From Marinobacterium sediminicola (GTDB lineage: Bacteria; Pseudomonadota; Gammaproteobacteria; Pseudomonadales; Balneatricaceae), in the NCBI RefSeq assembly GCF_022343685.1, contig NZ_CP092123.1, positions 2,852,001-2,916,000 on the forward strand: DNA of 64,000 bases, read 5' to 3'. The notes beneath the pieces were generated by a model. The model saw only the letters and a program-made list of their open reading frames with translations, searched no databases and was not told the DNA's origin. The position numbers were made by a program, and so were the translations under genes. Below are positions 1-8,358 of this stretch, piece by piece (within the stretch, counting starts at the first letter, position 1; the number at the start of each line of letters is the position of its first letter).

Positions 1-59
1 TCGCCCAGAACAGCTGCTGCATTAAAGTCAGGAGCCTGTTTACCTACCAGTACGCCCAT
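1..59 (-). CDS. peroxiredoxin (AhpC/TSA family), N-terminal fragment
   Basis: Only the first 19 codons lie in the window; the gene runs leftward off the edge. The peptide begins MGVLVGKQAPDFNAAAV, the usual opening of 2-Cys peroxiredoxins that reduce peroxides using thioredoxin or AhpF. The start ATG (59-57) has a good GGAGA ribosome site just upstream at about 66-71. It lies downstream of, and in the same direction as, the monothiol glutaredoxin gene, a pairing that fits thiol redox defence. The catalytic cysteines are outside the window, so the subfamily cannot be given. Confidence 0.75.
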   Translation of the reverse strand, partial: MGVLVGKQAPDFNAAAVLG

Positions 60-146
60 GCTCTTTCTCCATTCATTATGGTTTTCAATGTTACTTCATA
101 AGCCAAGCCGGCAGACCGGGCTGCCAACAGGGCACTCTATTTCAAA

Positions 147-479
147 TCAGGCGTCGTCGCCGCTTGCCTGAGCGGCAGCTGCGATCATCTCTTTCAGTTC
201 ACCAGTGGCCGCCATCTCGCAAATGATGTCACAGCCACCCACCAGCTCGCCGTTGATCCACAGCTGGGGGAAGGTCGGCCAGTTTGCGTATTTCGGCAGC
301 TCGGCACGAATATCCGGGTTTTCAAGAATGTTCACGAACGCAAAGCGCTCACCACAGGACATCACGGCTTCCACCGCGCGCGAAGAGAAGCCGCACTGCG
401 GGAAACGGGGTGTGCCTTTCATGTACAGCAGAATTGCGTTGTTTTCGATCTGCTCTTTGATCGTGTCGACTACACTCAT
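147..479 (-). CDS. grxD: monothiol glutaredoxin Grx4/GrxD
   Basis: 110 aa, the normal length for Grx4 proteins. The signature CGFS active site is at about residues 29-32, preceded by the MKGTP loop, and followed by WPTFPQLWINGELVGG, the glutathione- and cis-Pro-containing segment. Family knowledge: these proteins bind a glutathione-ligated [2Fe-2S] cluster as a dimer and transfer it to client proteins, also interacting with BolA. Cytoplasmic. It is transcribed away from argD; the roughly 290-base divergent gap holds both promoters. The start is the ATG at 479. Confidence 0.95.
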   Translation of the reverse strand: MSVVDTIKEQIENNAILLYMKGTPRFPQCGFSSRAVEAVMSCGERFAFVNILENPDIRAELPKYANWPTFPQLWINGELVGGCDIICEMAATGELKEMIAAAAQASGDDA

Positions 480-765
480 CTAAACACCTTCACTACATCT
501 GATCTTGAAGACCAACTTAGGGCCTGGCCTGGAGAACAGCTTAACATATAACCAAGTGTTCCACTCAAGTTAGACCGAACGACTTTGCTTCTGCTCTCTT
601 TCTTTTTGGGTGCCACTTCGCAAGAATTCAAGCCAAATACCTTATTTTTTGTATGATTTCACGCCTCTTCGCCCAAGGATGGAATTGCCAAACCGTGTTG
701 CTGCTCATAGAATGGTTGTTTTATCGGCAGCCATGGCTGCCTTTTTGCGTTGTAGGGAGACTCCC

Positions 766-1965
766 ATGGCTACGCAGCCACTGATGAACGTTTTCAACCG
801 GCTCTCGGTCGCCTTCGAACATGGCGAAGGCGCCTGGCTGTTCGATACTGCTGGCAACAAATACCTCGATGCGCTTTGCGGCATCGCCGTCACCGGCTTG
901 GGTCACGCCCATCCGGCAGTCACCTATGCCATCAGTGAACAGGCCGCCAAACTGATTCATTGCTCAAACCTCTACACCATTCCGAAGCAAGAAGAGTTGG
1001 CCGAAAAGCTGGCCCGTATCTCAGGCATGGATAATGTCTTCTTCGCCAATTCCGGTGCCGAAGCCAATGAAGCCGCCATCAAGCTGGCTCGCCGCTACGG
1101 ACACAATCGCAACATCGATAATCCAGCCATCATTGTCATGGAGCAGTCGTTCCATGGTCGTACTCTGGCTACTCTCAGCGCCACGGGCAACCGCGCAACC
1201 CAGCAGGGCTTCGAGCCTCTGGTCAGCGGTTTCGTTCGCGTGCCTTTCGATGATGTCGAGGCCGTACGTCAGGTGGCGCGTAACAACCCCAATGTGGTCG
1301 CGATTCTGGTCGAACCGATCCAGGGTGAAGGCGGCATTCATATTCCGGCCGCAGACTACCTGAACCAGCTGCGTGAGATCTGTGACGAACAGCAATGGCT
1401 GCTGATGCTGGACGAAGTCCAGACGGGTAACGGTCGGACCGGTCGCTATTTCGCCTATCAGCACAACGGGATTCTGCCGGACGTGGTGACAACTGCAAAA
1501 GGACTGGGCAATGGTTTCCCGATCGGCGCCTGCCTGGCCCGCGGCATCGCCGCCGAGACCCTGACACCGGGCAGCCACGGCACGACGTATGGTGGTAACC
1601 CGCTGGCCTGCGCGGCAGCGCTGGCCGTTGTCGACACCATTGAACAGGATAAACTTTGCCAGCGCGCCGAGGTGCTGGGCAATCACATCGCCGAAGGCTT
1701 CCGTGCACAGCTGGGCGGTGCTCCTTACGTGAAAGAGATTCGTAACAAAGGCCTGATGATCGGCATCGAGCTGACCGAGGCAGGCAGTGAGCTGGCCGTT
1801 CTGGCCAAGATCAAGGGCATTCTGCTGAACGTCACCGGCGGTGGCCGTGTCGTTCGTCTGCTGCCGCCCCTGATCATGTCCGATCAGGAAGCTGACTTGC
1901 TGGTAAACACCGTTGCTCAATTGATCCGGGTTTATGCCGGTGAAGAGCGTGACAGCGCCAACTGA
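766..1965 (+). CDS. argD: acetylornithine aminotransferase
   Basis: 399 aa class III PLP aminotransferase of arginine synthesis, converting N-acetylglutamate semialdehyde to N-acetylornithine; the family often also serves as succinyldiaminopimelate transaminase in lysine synthesis. Visible motifs: NSGAEANEAA, SFHGRTLATL, the LDEVQTGNGRTG aspartate segment and the TTAKGLGNGFPIGA lysine that binds PLP. The frame is open from 610, but ATG 766 is chosen because it follows GGGAGA and gives MATQPLMNVFNRL, the usual N-terminus and length. argF follows 60 bases downstream in the same direction, so the two probably form one arginine operon. Confidence 0.95.
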   Translation: MATQPLMNVFNRLSVAFEHGEGAWLFDTAGNKYLDALCGIAVTGLGHAHPAVTYAISEQAAKLIHCSNLYTIPKQEELAEKLARISGMDNVFFANSGAEANEAAIKLARRYGHNRNIDNPAIIVMEQSFHGRTLATLSATGNRATQQGFEPLVSGFVRVPFDDVEAVRQVARNNPNVVAILVEPIQGEGGIHIPAADYLNQLREICDEQQWLLMLDEVQTGNGRTGRYFAYQHNGILPDVVTTAKGLGNGFPIGACLARGIAAETLTPGSHGTTYGGNPLACAAALAVVDTIEQDKLCQRAEVLGNHIAEGFRAQLGGAPYVKEIRNKGLMIGIELTEAGSELAVLAKIKGILLNVTGGGRVVRLLPPLIMSDQEADLLVNTVAQLIRVYAGEERDSAN

Positions 1966-2025
1966 GCGCAATTAATTCAACCGATACCGGGAGCCGGCGA
2001 CCCAGGTCGCCGACCGAAACCATTT

Positions 2026-2934
2026 ATGAGTACACGACACTTTTTAACCCTGCTGGACATGACGCCTGAAGAACTGCATCAGATCGTGCAGCGCGCCATT
2101 ATCCTCAAGCAGATGCGTAACGCGGGCGAAACCTATGAGCCGTTGAAGAACAAGGTCATGGCCATGATCTTCGAAAAGGCATCCACTCGCACGCGTGTTT
2201 CCTTTGAAGCCGGCATGGCACAGTTTGGCGGTCACGCCATGTTCCTGTCGCCCCGAGACACCCAGCTGGGACGTGGCGAACCGGTGGAAGACAGCGCACG
2301 CGTGATTTCCAGCATGGTTGACGTGGTCATGATTCGTACGTTCAGTCACGAGCTGGTCGAAACCTTCGCCCGCTATTCCAAGGTGCCGGTCATCAACGCC
2401 CTGACCGATGATTACCACCCCTGCCAGTTGCTGGCCGACATGCAGACCTTCATTGAGCAGCGTGGTTCAATCAAGGGCAAAACCGTCGCCTGGGTCGGTG
2501 ATGGCAACAACATGTGCAACTCCTACATCAATGCGGCGCGTCAGTTCGACTTCAAACTCAACGTGGCCTGCCCGGAAGACTTTGCTCCCAATTCAGACCT
2601 GGTGGCACGCAACAGCGACCGGGTGAGCGTGTTTGAAAGCCCTGAAGAGGCTGTTAAAGGCGCTCACCTGGTCGTGACCGATGTCTGGGCATCCATGGGA
2701 CAGGAAGACGAGCAGCGCGAGCGTGTCCGTGAATTCCGAGGCTATCAGGTTTCACCGGCACTGATGGATCTGGCCGACAAAGACGCCATTTTCATGCACT
2801 GCCTGCCCGCCCACCGCGGTGAAGAAGTCAGTGAAGACATGCTGGACGATCCGCGTTCAGTCGTATTTGAAGAAGCCGAGAACCGCCTGCACGCGCAGAA
2901 AGCGCTGCTGGAATTCCTGCTGGTCAAGTCCTGA
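2026..2934 (+). CDS. argF: ornithine carbamoyltransferase
   Basis: 302 aa, typical anabolic OTCase length. Makes citrulline from ornithine and carbamoyl phosphate in the cytoplasm. Carbamoyl-phosphate loop STRTR at about residues 47-51, HPCQ motif near residue 128, ornithine-binding DVWASMGQE and [10 protein letters not shown] near the C-terminus are all intact. It follows argD by 60 bases. A TGCGGCAG/CTGCCGCA stem lies just after the stop. Confidence 0.97.
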   Translation: MSTRHFLTLLDMTPEELHQIVQRAIILKQMRNAGETYEPLKNKVMAMIFEKASTRTRVSFEAGMAQFGGHAMFLSPRDTQLGRGEPVEDSARVISSMVDVVMIRTFSHELVETFARYSKVPVINALTDDYHPCQLLADMQTFIEQRGSIKGKTVAWVGDGNNMCNSYINAARQFDFKLNVACPEDFAPNSDLVARNSDRVSVFESPEEAVKGAHLVVTDVWASMGQEDEQRERVREFRGYQVSPALMDLADKDAIFMHCLPAHRGEEVSEDMLDDPRSVVFEEAENRLHAQKALLEFLLVKS

Positions 2935-2943
2935 CCACCTCAG

Positions 2944-2973
2944 TGCGGCAGCGGGGCCTCCTGACTGCCGCAA
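2944..2973 (+). terminator. hairpin after argF
   Basis: Eight-base arms TGCGGCAG and CTGCCGCA enclose a 14-base loop right after the argF stop. There is no T tract, so this is a stem that may end or protect the argDF transcript rather than a clear intrinsic terminator. Confidence 0.35.
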
Positions 2974-3036
2974 TTCGCCAGAAGTAAATATTCAGTACTA
3001 TACTGGCGTTTATCCGCAACCCGAGGGACCTGACCT

Positions 3037-3957
3037 GTGGGCATGATAGAGATTCGTCATCTGAAAACGCTTGCCGCGCTGCGTGATGCAGGCAGCCTTG
3101 TCGAAGCCGCCGAACGCATTCATTTGACCCAGTCCGCCCTGTCCCACCAGATCAAGGATCTGGAAGAGCGACTGAACTGCTCGCTGTTCATCCGCAAGAC
3201 CCGACCGATCTGTTTCACCAGTGCAGGCCAGCGCCTGCTGAATCTGGCCGACGAGCTGCTGCCCATGGTACGCAGTGCCGAGCGGGACATCATGCGCCTT
3301 GCCGGTGGCGAGACAGGCCGACTCAACATCTGCATCGAGTGCCACAGCTGCTTTGACTGGCTGATGCCTACGATCGATCATTTTCGTCAGCACTGGCCCG
3401 AAGTCGAACTGGACCTGTCCACCGGCTTCAGCTTCCTGCCACTGCCAGCACTGGCACGAGGTGATCTGGACCTGGTCATCACTTCCGATCCCGAGGAACG
3501 AACCGGCATCCATTATGTCCCCCTGTTCAGTTACGAATCGATTCTGGTCATGGGCCGTCAACACCGTCTGGTCGCCAAGCGTCATATCCAGCCTCAGGAT
3601 CTGGCTCAGGAAACCCTGATCACCTATCCGGTGGAGCAGGACCGGCTGGACGTCTTCACCCGTTTCCTCGATCCGGCAGGCGTGGAGCCCGGCGAGATCC
3701 GCACCTCCGAACTGACGGTCATGATCATGCAACTGGTGGCCAGCGGACGCGGCGTATCCGCCCTGCCAAACTGGGCAGCTCATGAATACCTGCAGCGGGA
3801 ATATATCTCGGCTCGCCCTCTGGGCGAAAAAGGGCTCTGGTGTACGCTGTACGCCGCCATGCGCGAAGACCAGAAGGACGCCGACTTCATGATCGACTTC
3901 CTCAACACCGCCCGTGAAGTGACCTTCCGCAACCTCAACGGCATCCGCTCAGCCTGA
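3037..3957 (+). CDS. metR: MetR-type LysR transcriptional regulator
   Basis: 306 aa from GTG 3037, or 304 aa from ATG 3043. N-terminal winged HTH (LTQSALSHQIKDLE, about residues 29-42) and a LysR substrate-binding domain. The segments IECHSCFDWLMP, DLDLVITSDPEE, ITYPVEQDRLDVFTRFL and GVSALPNWAAHEY match MetR, the homocysteine-responsive activator of metE/metH, closely. GAGGGA at 3023-3028 sits 8 bases from the GTG but 14 from the ATG; E. coli MetR starts at the position of the ATG, so both remain possible. No metE or metH lies next to it here. Confidence 0.85.
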   Translation: MGMIEIRHLKTLAALRDAGSLVEAAERIHLTQSALSHQIKDLEERLNCSLFIRKTRPICFTSAGQRLLNLADELLPMVRSAERDIMRLAGGETGRLNICIECHSCFDWLMPTIDHFRQHWPEVELDLSTGFSFLPLPALARGDLDLVITSDPEERTGIHYVPLFSYESILVMGRQHRLVAKRHIQPQDLAQETLITYPVEQDRLDVFTRFLDPAGVEPGEIRTSELTVMIMQLVASGRGVSALPNWAAHEYLQREYISARPLGEKGLWCTLYAAMREDQKDADFMIDFLNTAREVTFRNLNGIRSA

Positions 3958-3962
3958 CAGGG

Positions 3963-4001
3963 CCGAGTGCTGTTAGCGCAGCTCTCAATACAACTCGGCC
4001 A
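3963..4001 (+). terminator. long-loop hairpin after metR
   Basis: GGCCGAGT and ACTCGGCC form 8-base arms around a loop of about 24 bases directly after the metR stop. No T run follows, so function as a terminator is uncertain. Confidence 0.3.
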
Positions 4002-4116
4002 CTCACCCTCAGAACGTATTCCTCAGCCCGGCTGTTCCGGGAATGCGTGCTGCCGCGACCATCTATTTGCGGTAAGATCAATGCATTGAAAACCATTCAT
4101 CAGTGAGAGAGTGAGC

Positions 4117-5469
4117 ATGGAACCCTGGACTCCAGACAGCTGGCGCAGCAAGCCGATCAAACAGCACCCGAACTACCCTGATCAGGACGCCCTGTATCAG
4201 GTCGAAAAGGTGCTCGGCGAGTTTCCGCCCCTGGTATTTGCCGGCGAGATCCGTTCACTGACCCAGGACCTGGCACAGGTTGCCGAAGGCAAGGCGTTCC
4301 TGCTGCAGGGCGGTGACTGCGCCGAGAGCTTTGCCGAGTTCAACGCCAACAAGATCCGCGATACCTTCAAGGTCCTGCTGCAGATGGCAGTGGTGATGAC
4401 CTTCGCTGGCAGCTGCCCGGTAGTGAAGATTGGCCGCATGGCCGGCCAGTTCGCCAAACCACGTTCAGCCGATACCGAGACAATCAATGGTATCGAGCTC
4501 CCCAGCTATCGTGGCGACATCATCAATGACATCGCCTTCACGACAGAAGCGCGCACGCCGGACCCACAGCGCCTGCTGTCGGCCTACCACCAGTCATCCG
4601 CGACGCTGAACCTCCTGCGTGCCTTCGCCACCGGTGGCTTCGCGGACCTGCACAAGGTACACCAGTGGACTCAAGGCTTCGTACAGCAGAGCCCTCAGGG
4701 CGAGAAATACCAGCACCTGGCAGACCAGATCGACCAGACACTGGCGTTCATCGAGGCCTGCGGCATCCGCTCGGAGAATACACCGCAGCTGAAGGAAACC
4801 AACCTCTACACCTCCCACGAGGCACTGCTGCTGGGTTACGAGCAGGCTCTGACGCGGCAGGACAGCCTGACCGGCGACTGGTACGACTGTTCAGCCCACA
4901 TGCTCTGGATCGGCGACCGTACACGCCAGCCGGACCATGCCCATGTGGAGTTCCTGCGCGGCGTGCGCAATCCGATCGGAATCAAGGTAGGCCCGAGCAC
5001 GCAAGTGGATGATCTGCTGCGCCTGCTGGATATCCTCAATCCGGCCCAAATCCCCGGTCGCATCACATTGATCGCACGCATGGGAGCCGACAAGATCACC
5101 GAACTGCTGCCGCCACTGGTGCGCGCCGTCAAAGCCAGTGGGCACCATGTCGTCTGGAGTTCAGACCCCATGCATGGCAACACCATCAAGGCGTCCAGCG
5201 GCTACAAGACCCGCAGCGTCAATGCAATCCTGGCCGAAATGAAAGGCTTCTTTGAAGTGCATAACGCCGAAGGCACTCATGCGGGTGGCGTCCACTTTGA
5301 AATGACCGGCAACGATGTGACCGAGTGTATCGGCGGCGCCTATCAGATCACCGAAGAAGGTCTGGCCGACCGCTACCATACCCAGTGCGACCCGCGTCTG
5401 AACGCGGACCAGTCACTGGAACTGGCCTTCCTGATCGCCGATACGCTCAAGGCTGCGCGCAAGGAGTAA
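4117..5469 (+). CDS. class II 3-deoxy-7-phosphoheptulonate synthase
   Basis: 450 aa. First step of the shikimate pathway: PEP plus erythrose 4-phosphate to DAHP. It belongs to the plant-like class II (AroA-II) family, shown by [24 protein letters not shown], the [14 protein letters not shown] segment, [10 protein letters not shown] and [18 protein letters not shown], with the metal-binding Cys, His, Glu and Asp residues in place. Class II enzymes are typical of pseudomonads. ATG 4117 is preferred over the in-frame GTG 4111 because GAGAGAG precedes it at the right distance. yqcC follows after two bases with its own AAGGAG inside the stop region, so they are co-translated. Confidence 0.95.
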   Translation: MEPWTPDSWRSKPIKQHPNYPDQDALYQVEKVLGEFPPLVFAGEIRSLTQDLAQVAEGKAFLLQGGDCAESFAEFNANKIRDTFKVLLQMAVVMTFAGSCPVVKIGRMAGQFAKPRSADTETINGIELPSYRGDIINDIAFTTEARTPDPQRLLSAYHQSSATLNLLRAFATGGFADLHKVHQWTQGFVQQSPQGEKYQHLADQIDQTLAFIEACGIRSENTPQLKETNLYTSHEALLLGYEQALTRQDSLTGDWYDCSAHMLWIGDRTRQPDHAHVEFLRGVRNPIGIKVGPSTQVDDLLRLLDILNPAQIPGRITLIARMGADKITELLPPLVRAVKASGHHVVWSSDPMHGNTIKASSGYKTRSVNAILAEMKGFFEVHNAEGTHAGGVHFEMTGNDVTECIGGAYQITEEGLADRYHTQCDPRLNADQSLELAFLIADTLKAARKE

Positions 5470-5471
5470 CC

Positions 5472-5798
5472 ATGGACCGAAATCAGCAAGTCAGTACCGT
5501 TCTGATCGAAATCCGTATGGAAATGCAGGCTCAAGGACTGTGGCAGTCGCAGCCACCGGAGCCGGCTGCACTGATGAGCCGCGAGCCGTTCTGCGTCGAT
5601 ACGCTGGATTTCACCGAGTGGGTGCAATGGCTCCTGCTGCCCAGACTGGAAGAGATGATCAGCCGGGAATTGCCCCTGCCTCAAAACAGTGAAATTCAGC
5701 CGATGGCCGAAGAAGTGTTCAAACAGCTGGAGGAAGACACCGACCGCTTGCTTGACCTGATCGGCCAGCTGGATAAAGCGCTCAGAGTACACCACTAA
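5472..5798 (+). CDS. yqcC: YqcC family protein (DUF446)
   Basis: 108 aa soluble protein of unknown function. Residues around FCVDTLDFTEWVQWLLLPRLEEMI are the conserved core of the YqcC/DUF446 family, which is often found next to truC or tRNA modification genes in enterics. Here it directly follows the DAHP synthase gene, and the AAGGAG at 5461-5466 overlaps the end of that gene. The ATG at 5472 gives the standard family length. Confidence 0.8.
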   Translation: MDRNQQVSTVLIEIRMEMQAQGLWQSQPPEPAALMSREPFCVDTLDFTEWVQWLLLPRLEEMISRELPLPQNSEIQPMAEEVFKQLEEDTDRLLDLIGQLDKALRVHH

Positions 5799-5822
5799 CC
5801 ACGACAGGGAACGGCGCCGCCT

Positions 5823-6722
5823 ATGAGCTTCGACAAGCACCACTCGCTGATGTTTCGCCTGGGCTTCGGCGGCGTTTCCAGCGCCGAAAACAGCCGTGCC
5901 CGGCGTTGGGGCAGAAACCTGGAATGGCCGATGTTGATGCTGGCCCTGTGGATACTCGTAGACTGGTATCTGCGTGCGGACGGCATCGTCAATGGCTTCG
6001 CTCACCATGTCACCGACTGGGTGATCTGGCTGGGCTTTGTCATCGAAATGGGGCTGATGCTTTACGTCGTCGACGACAAGCGGCGTCATCTCAAAAACAA
6101 CTGGATGAGCCTGGTGATCATCCTCGCCGGGCTGCCTGCGCTCTGGGGCGATGACTCATTCTATGCCGGCGCCATCCGAAGCCTGCGACTGCTGGTGATG
6201 GTCGGGATACTGTTCAAGGTTTCCAAGGACCTGAGGAGCATTCTCTCCCGTCACAACCTCGGCACCACATTGATGGTTTGCCTGCTGTTTCTGATCATTT
6301 CAGGTTTCCTGATCGCCGCACTGGACCCGGCATTCAACGGGCCACTGGACGGCATCTGGTGGGCCTGGGTCACCATGACCACGGTCGGATATGGTGACAT
6401 CGTGCCCAGCACCAACGAAGGACGCCTGTTCGGCTCAGTGCTGATTCTGGTCGGAATCTGCATGTTTTCACTGCTGACCGCCAGTTTCTCGGTGTTTTTC
6501 ATCGAAAAGGATGAAGGCGAAATCGCCGAGCGCGAACGTCAGAACCTGAATCGCATCACCCGGCTGGAAAACCGGCTGGAAAATATCGAAAAGCAGCTTG
6601 AATACATGCTGGTCCTGCTTCAGACCTCCAGCAGCCCGAGCAGCAAGCCAGCTTCGCCAGAGGAGCCCGTAAACGAACAGGAGAGTGATCAGGGTGACCA
6701 CTCTCCCTCCGACAAGAGCTGA
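5823..6722 (+). CDS. six-TM voltage-gated-like potassium channel
   Basis: 299 aa inner-membrane protein. Six hydrophobic segments are visible, an arginine-bearing S4-like segment (AIRSLRLLVMVGILFKVSKDLR, split by charged residues, about 117-138) and the K+ selectivity filter TTVGYGD at residues 186-192. The C-terminal part (about 230-272) is a charged coiled coil, likely for tetramer assembly. There is no RCK domain, unlike E. coli Kch. Substrate K+ is inferred from the filter. It starts 24 bases after yqcC and ends flush against the convergent Kef-type gene. Confidence 0.9.
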   Translation: MSFDKHHSLMFRLGFGGVSSAENSRARRWGRNLEWPMLMLALWILVDWYLRADGIVNGFAHHVTDWVIWLGFVIEMGLMLYVVDDKRRHLKNNWMSLVIILAGLPALWGDDSFYAGAIRSLRLLVMVGILFKVSKDLRSILSRHNLGTTLMVCLLFLIISGFLIAALDPAFNGPLDGIWWAWVTMTTVGYGDIVPSTNEGRLFGSVLILVGICMFSLLTASFSVFFIEKDEGEIAERERQNLNRITRLENRLENIEKQLEYMLVLLQTSSSPSSKPASPEEPVNEQESDQGDHSPSDKS

Positions 6723-8285
6723 TCAGAGCCAGGCTTCTTCCTTGAGCTTGGCCGCACTGAAGATGTGCTCAGCCAGACCCACGCCGGTTTCGGCCATGGT
6801 TTGATAGGTATGGTCAGCACCCGCTCGGGTAATCGCCTCGGCGTGGTCGGCAAACATGCTGTGCGCCACAATAACCCCTTCAAAGCCGGACTGGCGCAAC
6901 TGTCGGGCGGCCGTTACCTTGGCCTCGACATCATTGGCAGCCAGGATCACATACTTCAGTGCCGGTGCCTTAAGGTTTTTCCACAGCTGAACATCCTCGG
7001 CATCGGCAAAGACAACATTGCGACCAGCCTTGGCATGCGCCTCCACTTTGGCCGGGTCAGAGTCCAGCGCCAGCATCGGAATATTACGTGGCTTCAGATG
7101 ATCATAAGCGGCCGTACCGGTGCGCCCCATACCGATGATCAGAATCTGGGCATCCCCCACTGACAACGGCTGCTCATCCGGATGAAAACCCTTGCGCTCG
7201 AATCGACTCAGCCAAGCGCCGAAACGATCGTAAAGCGGGTGCGCCAGTCGATACAGGGGAGCCGAAACCAGGAAGGAGATCGACACTGCAATGGCCAGCG
7301 GAATCAGCCACTCGGGCAGCACGATACTGGCCACAATCAGACCGAACTCGCTGTAGTTGGTCAAACTCAATCCGGACAGGAAAGCACTGCGCGCCCGCAG
7401 CTTGAAGCCCAGCAGCAGGAAGAAGAACAGAATCCCTTTCAGCGGCAATACCAGCCCCATCACGATTGCGAAGATCAGCGCATCGGTATCCGGCAGCCCT
7501 CCCATGCCGATCTGCAGAAAGAACCCCACCAGAAAGACTTCCTTGATGCTCCACAGCGATTGGGACAATTCACCTGCACGACGGTGACCGGACAGCAAGG
7601 CACCAAAGGCCAGCGCGCCCAGCTCCGAGCTCAACCCTGCCAGTTCGAAGCCCTTGCCGCCGATAACCAGCGCCAGCAGAAGACCCAGCAGTACCAGCAA
7701 TTCCTCATGCCCGCTGATATCGAGCAGTTTGTAGATCAGCGGTCGCAGCAACGGCACGGCAAACACCAGCAGCGCCCAGGCAGAAGGCGTCTTGCCGCTG
7801 GCCAGCGCCATCACCAGCAATGCCAGCAGATCCTGCACGATCAGAATGCCGATGGCGACACGGCCGTGGAAGGCCCGCAGTTCACGCTTGGACTCGAGTA
7901 CTTTAGCCGCCAGAACCGTACTGGAGAAGGAGAGCGCCACCGCCAGCATCAGCGCGGTATACCAGTCGAGCCCCATGATCAGATGAAGCGCGGGCGTGAA
8001 CACGGCAATCGAAATCCCGAAGTGCAACACACCGCCGCCAATGACCTCAGGCCGTACCAGATTGCGCACCTTGAGCTTCAGACCTACGGTGAACAACAGC
8101 AGCAACACACCGATATGGGCCAGATGGCTCAGTGCTTCTGTCCCCTCAACCGGTATACCCGCAACATCACCGACTCCCACGATGGCAAAGCCGGCTGCCA
8201 GATAACCGATCAACGGCGGCAACCCGATCAGTTTCACTCCCATCCCCAACCCGAAGGCGAAGATAATCCAGATCGCTTCTATCAC
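6723..8285 (-). CDS. Kef-type CPA2 potassium/proton antiporter with TrkA-N domain
   Basis: 520 aa. The first 370 or so residues hold about 12 membrane segments of the Na+/H+ exchanger (CPA2) fold, including LIVQDLLALLVM with the transport-site acidic residue. A cytosolic Rossmann domain follows (ILIIGMGRTG, about residue 387) that binds a dinucleotide, as in KefB/KefC/YbaL. Expected to exchange K+ for H+ under nucleotide control. Its stop codon abuts that of the K+ channel: the two read TGA-TCA across 6720-6725. No KefF/KefG ancillary gene is adjacent, so glutathione gating is not suggested. Confidence 0.9.
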   Translation of the reverse strand: MIEAIWIIFAFGLGMGVKLIGLPPLIGYLAAGFAIVGVGDVAGIPVEGTEALSHLAHIGVLLLLFTVGLKLKVRNLVRPEVIGGGVLHFGISIAVFTPALHLIMGLDWYTALMLAVALSFSSTVLAAKVLESKRELRAFHGRVAIGILIVQDLLALLVMALASGKTPSAWALLVFAVPLLRPLIYKLLDISGHEELLVLLGLLLALVIGGKGFELAGLSSELGALAFGALLSGHRRAGELSQSLWSIKEVFLVGFFLQIGMGGLPDTDALIFAIVMGLVLPLKGILFFFLLLGFKLRARSAFLSGLSLTNYSEFGLIVASIVLPEWLIPLAIAVSISFLVSAPLYRLAHPLYDRFGAWLSRFERKGFHPDEQPLSVGDAQILIIGMGRTGTAAYDHLKPRNIPMLALDSDPAKVEAHAKAGRNVVFADAEDVQLWKNLKAPALKYVILAANDVEAKVTAARQLRQSGFEGVIVAHSMFADHAEAITRAGADHTYQTMAETGVGLAEHIFSAAKLKEEAWL

Positions 8286-8358
8286 GAATGACTCCCTATA
8301 CTCCTTGCGAATGCGCGGGCATTAAACCATGACGCTTCAAAACTGTCAGCGACCAGGA

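Noticed and set aside
610-765. Possible N-terminal extension of argD
   Set aside because: The extra 52 residues are not seen in the family and ATG 766 has a good ribosome site.
7182-8291. Gln-rich open frame antisense to the Kef-type antiporter
   Set aside because: Composition reflects antisense of Leu/Ala codons; the antiporter itself is unmistakable.
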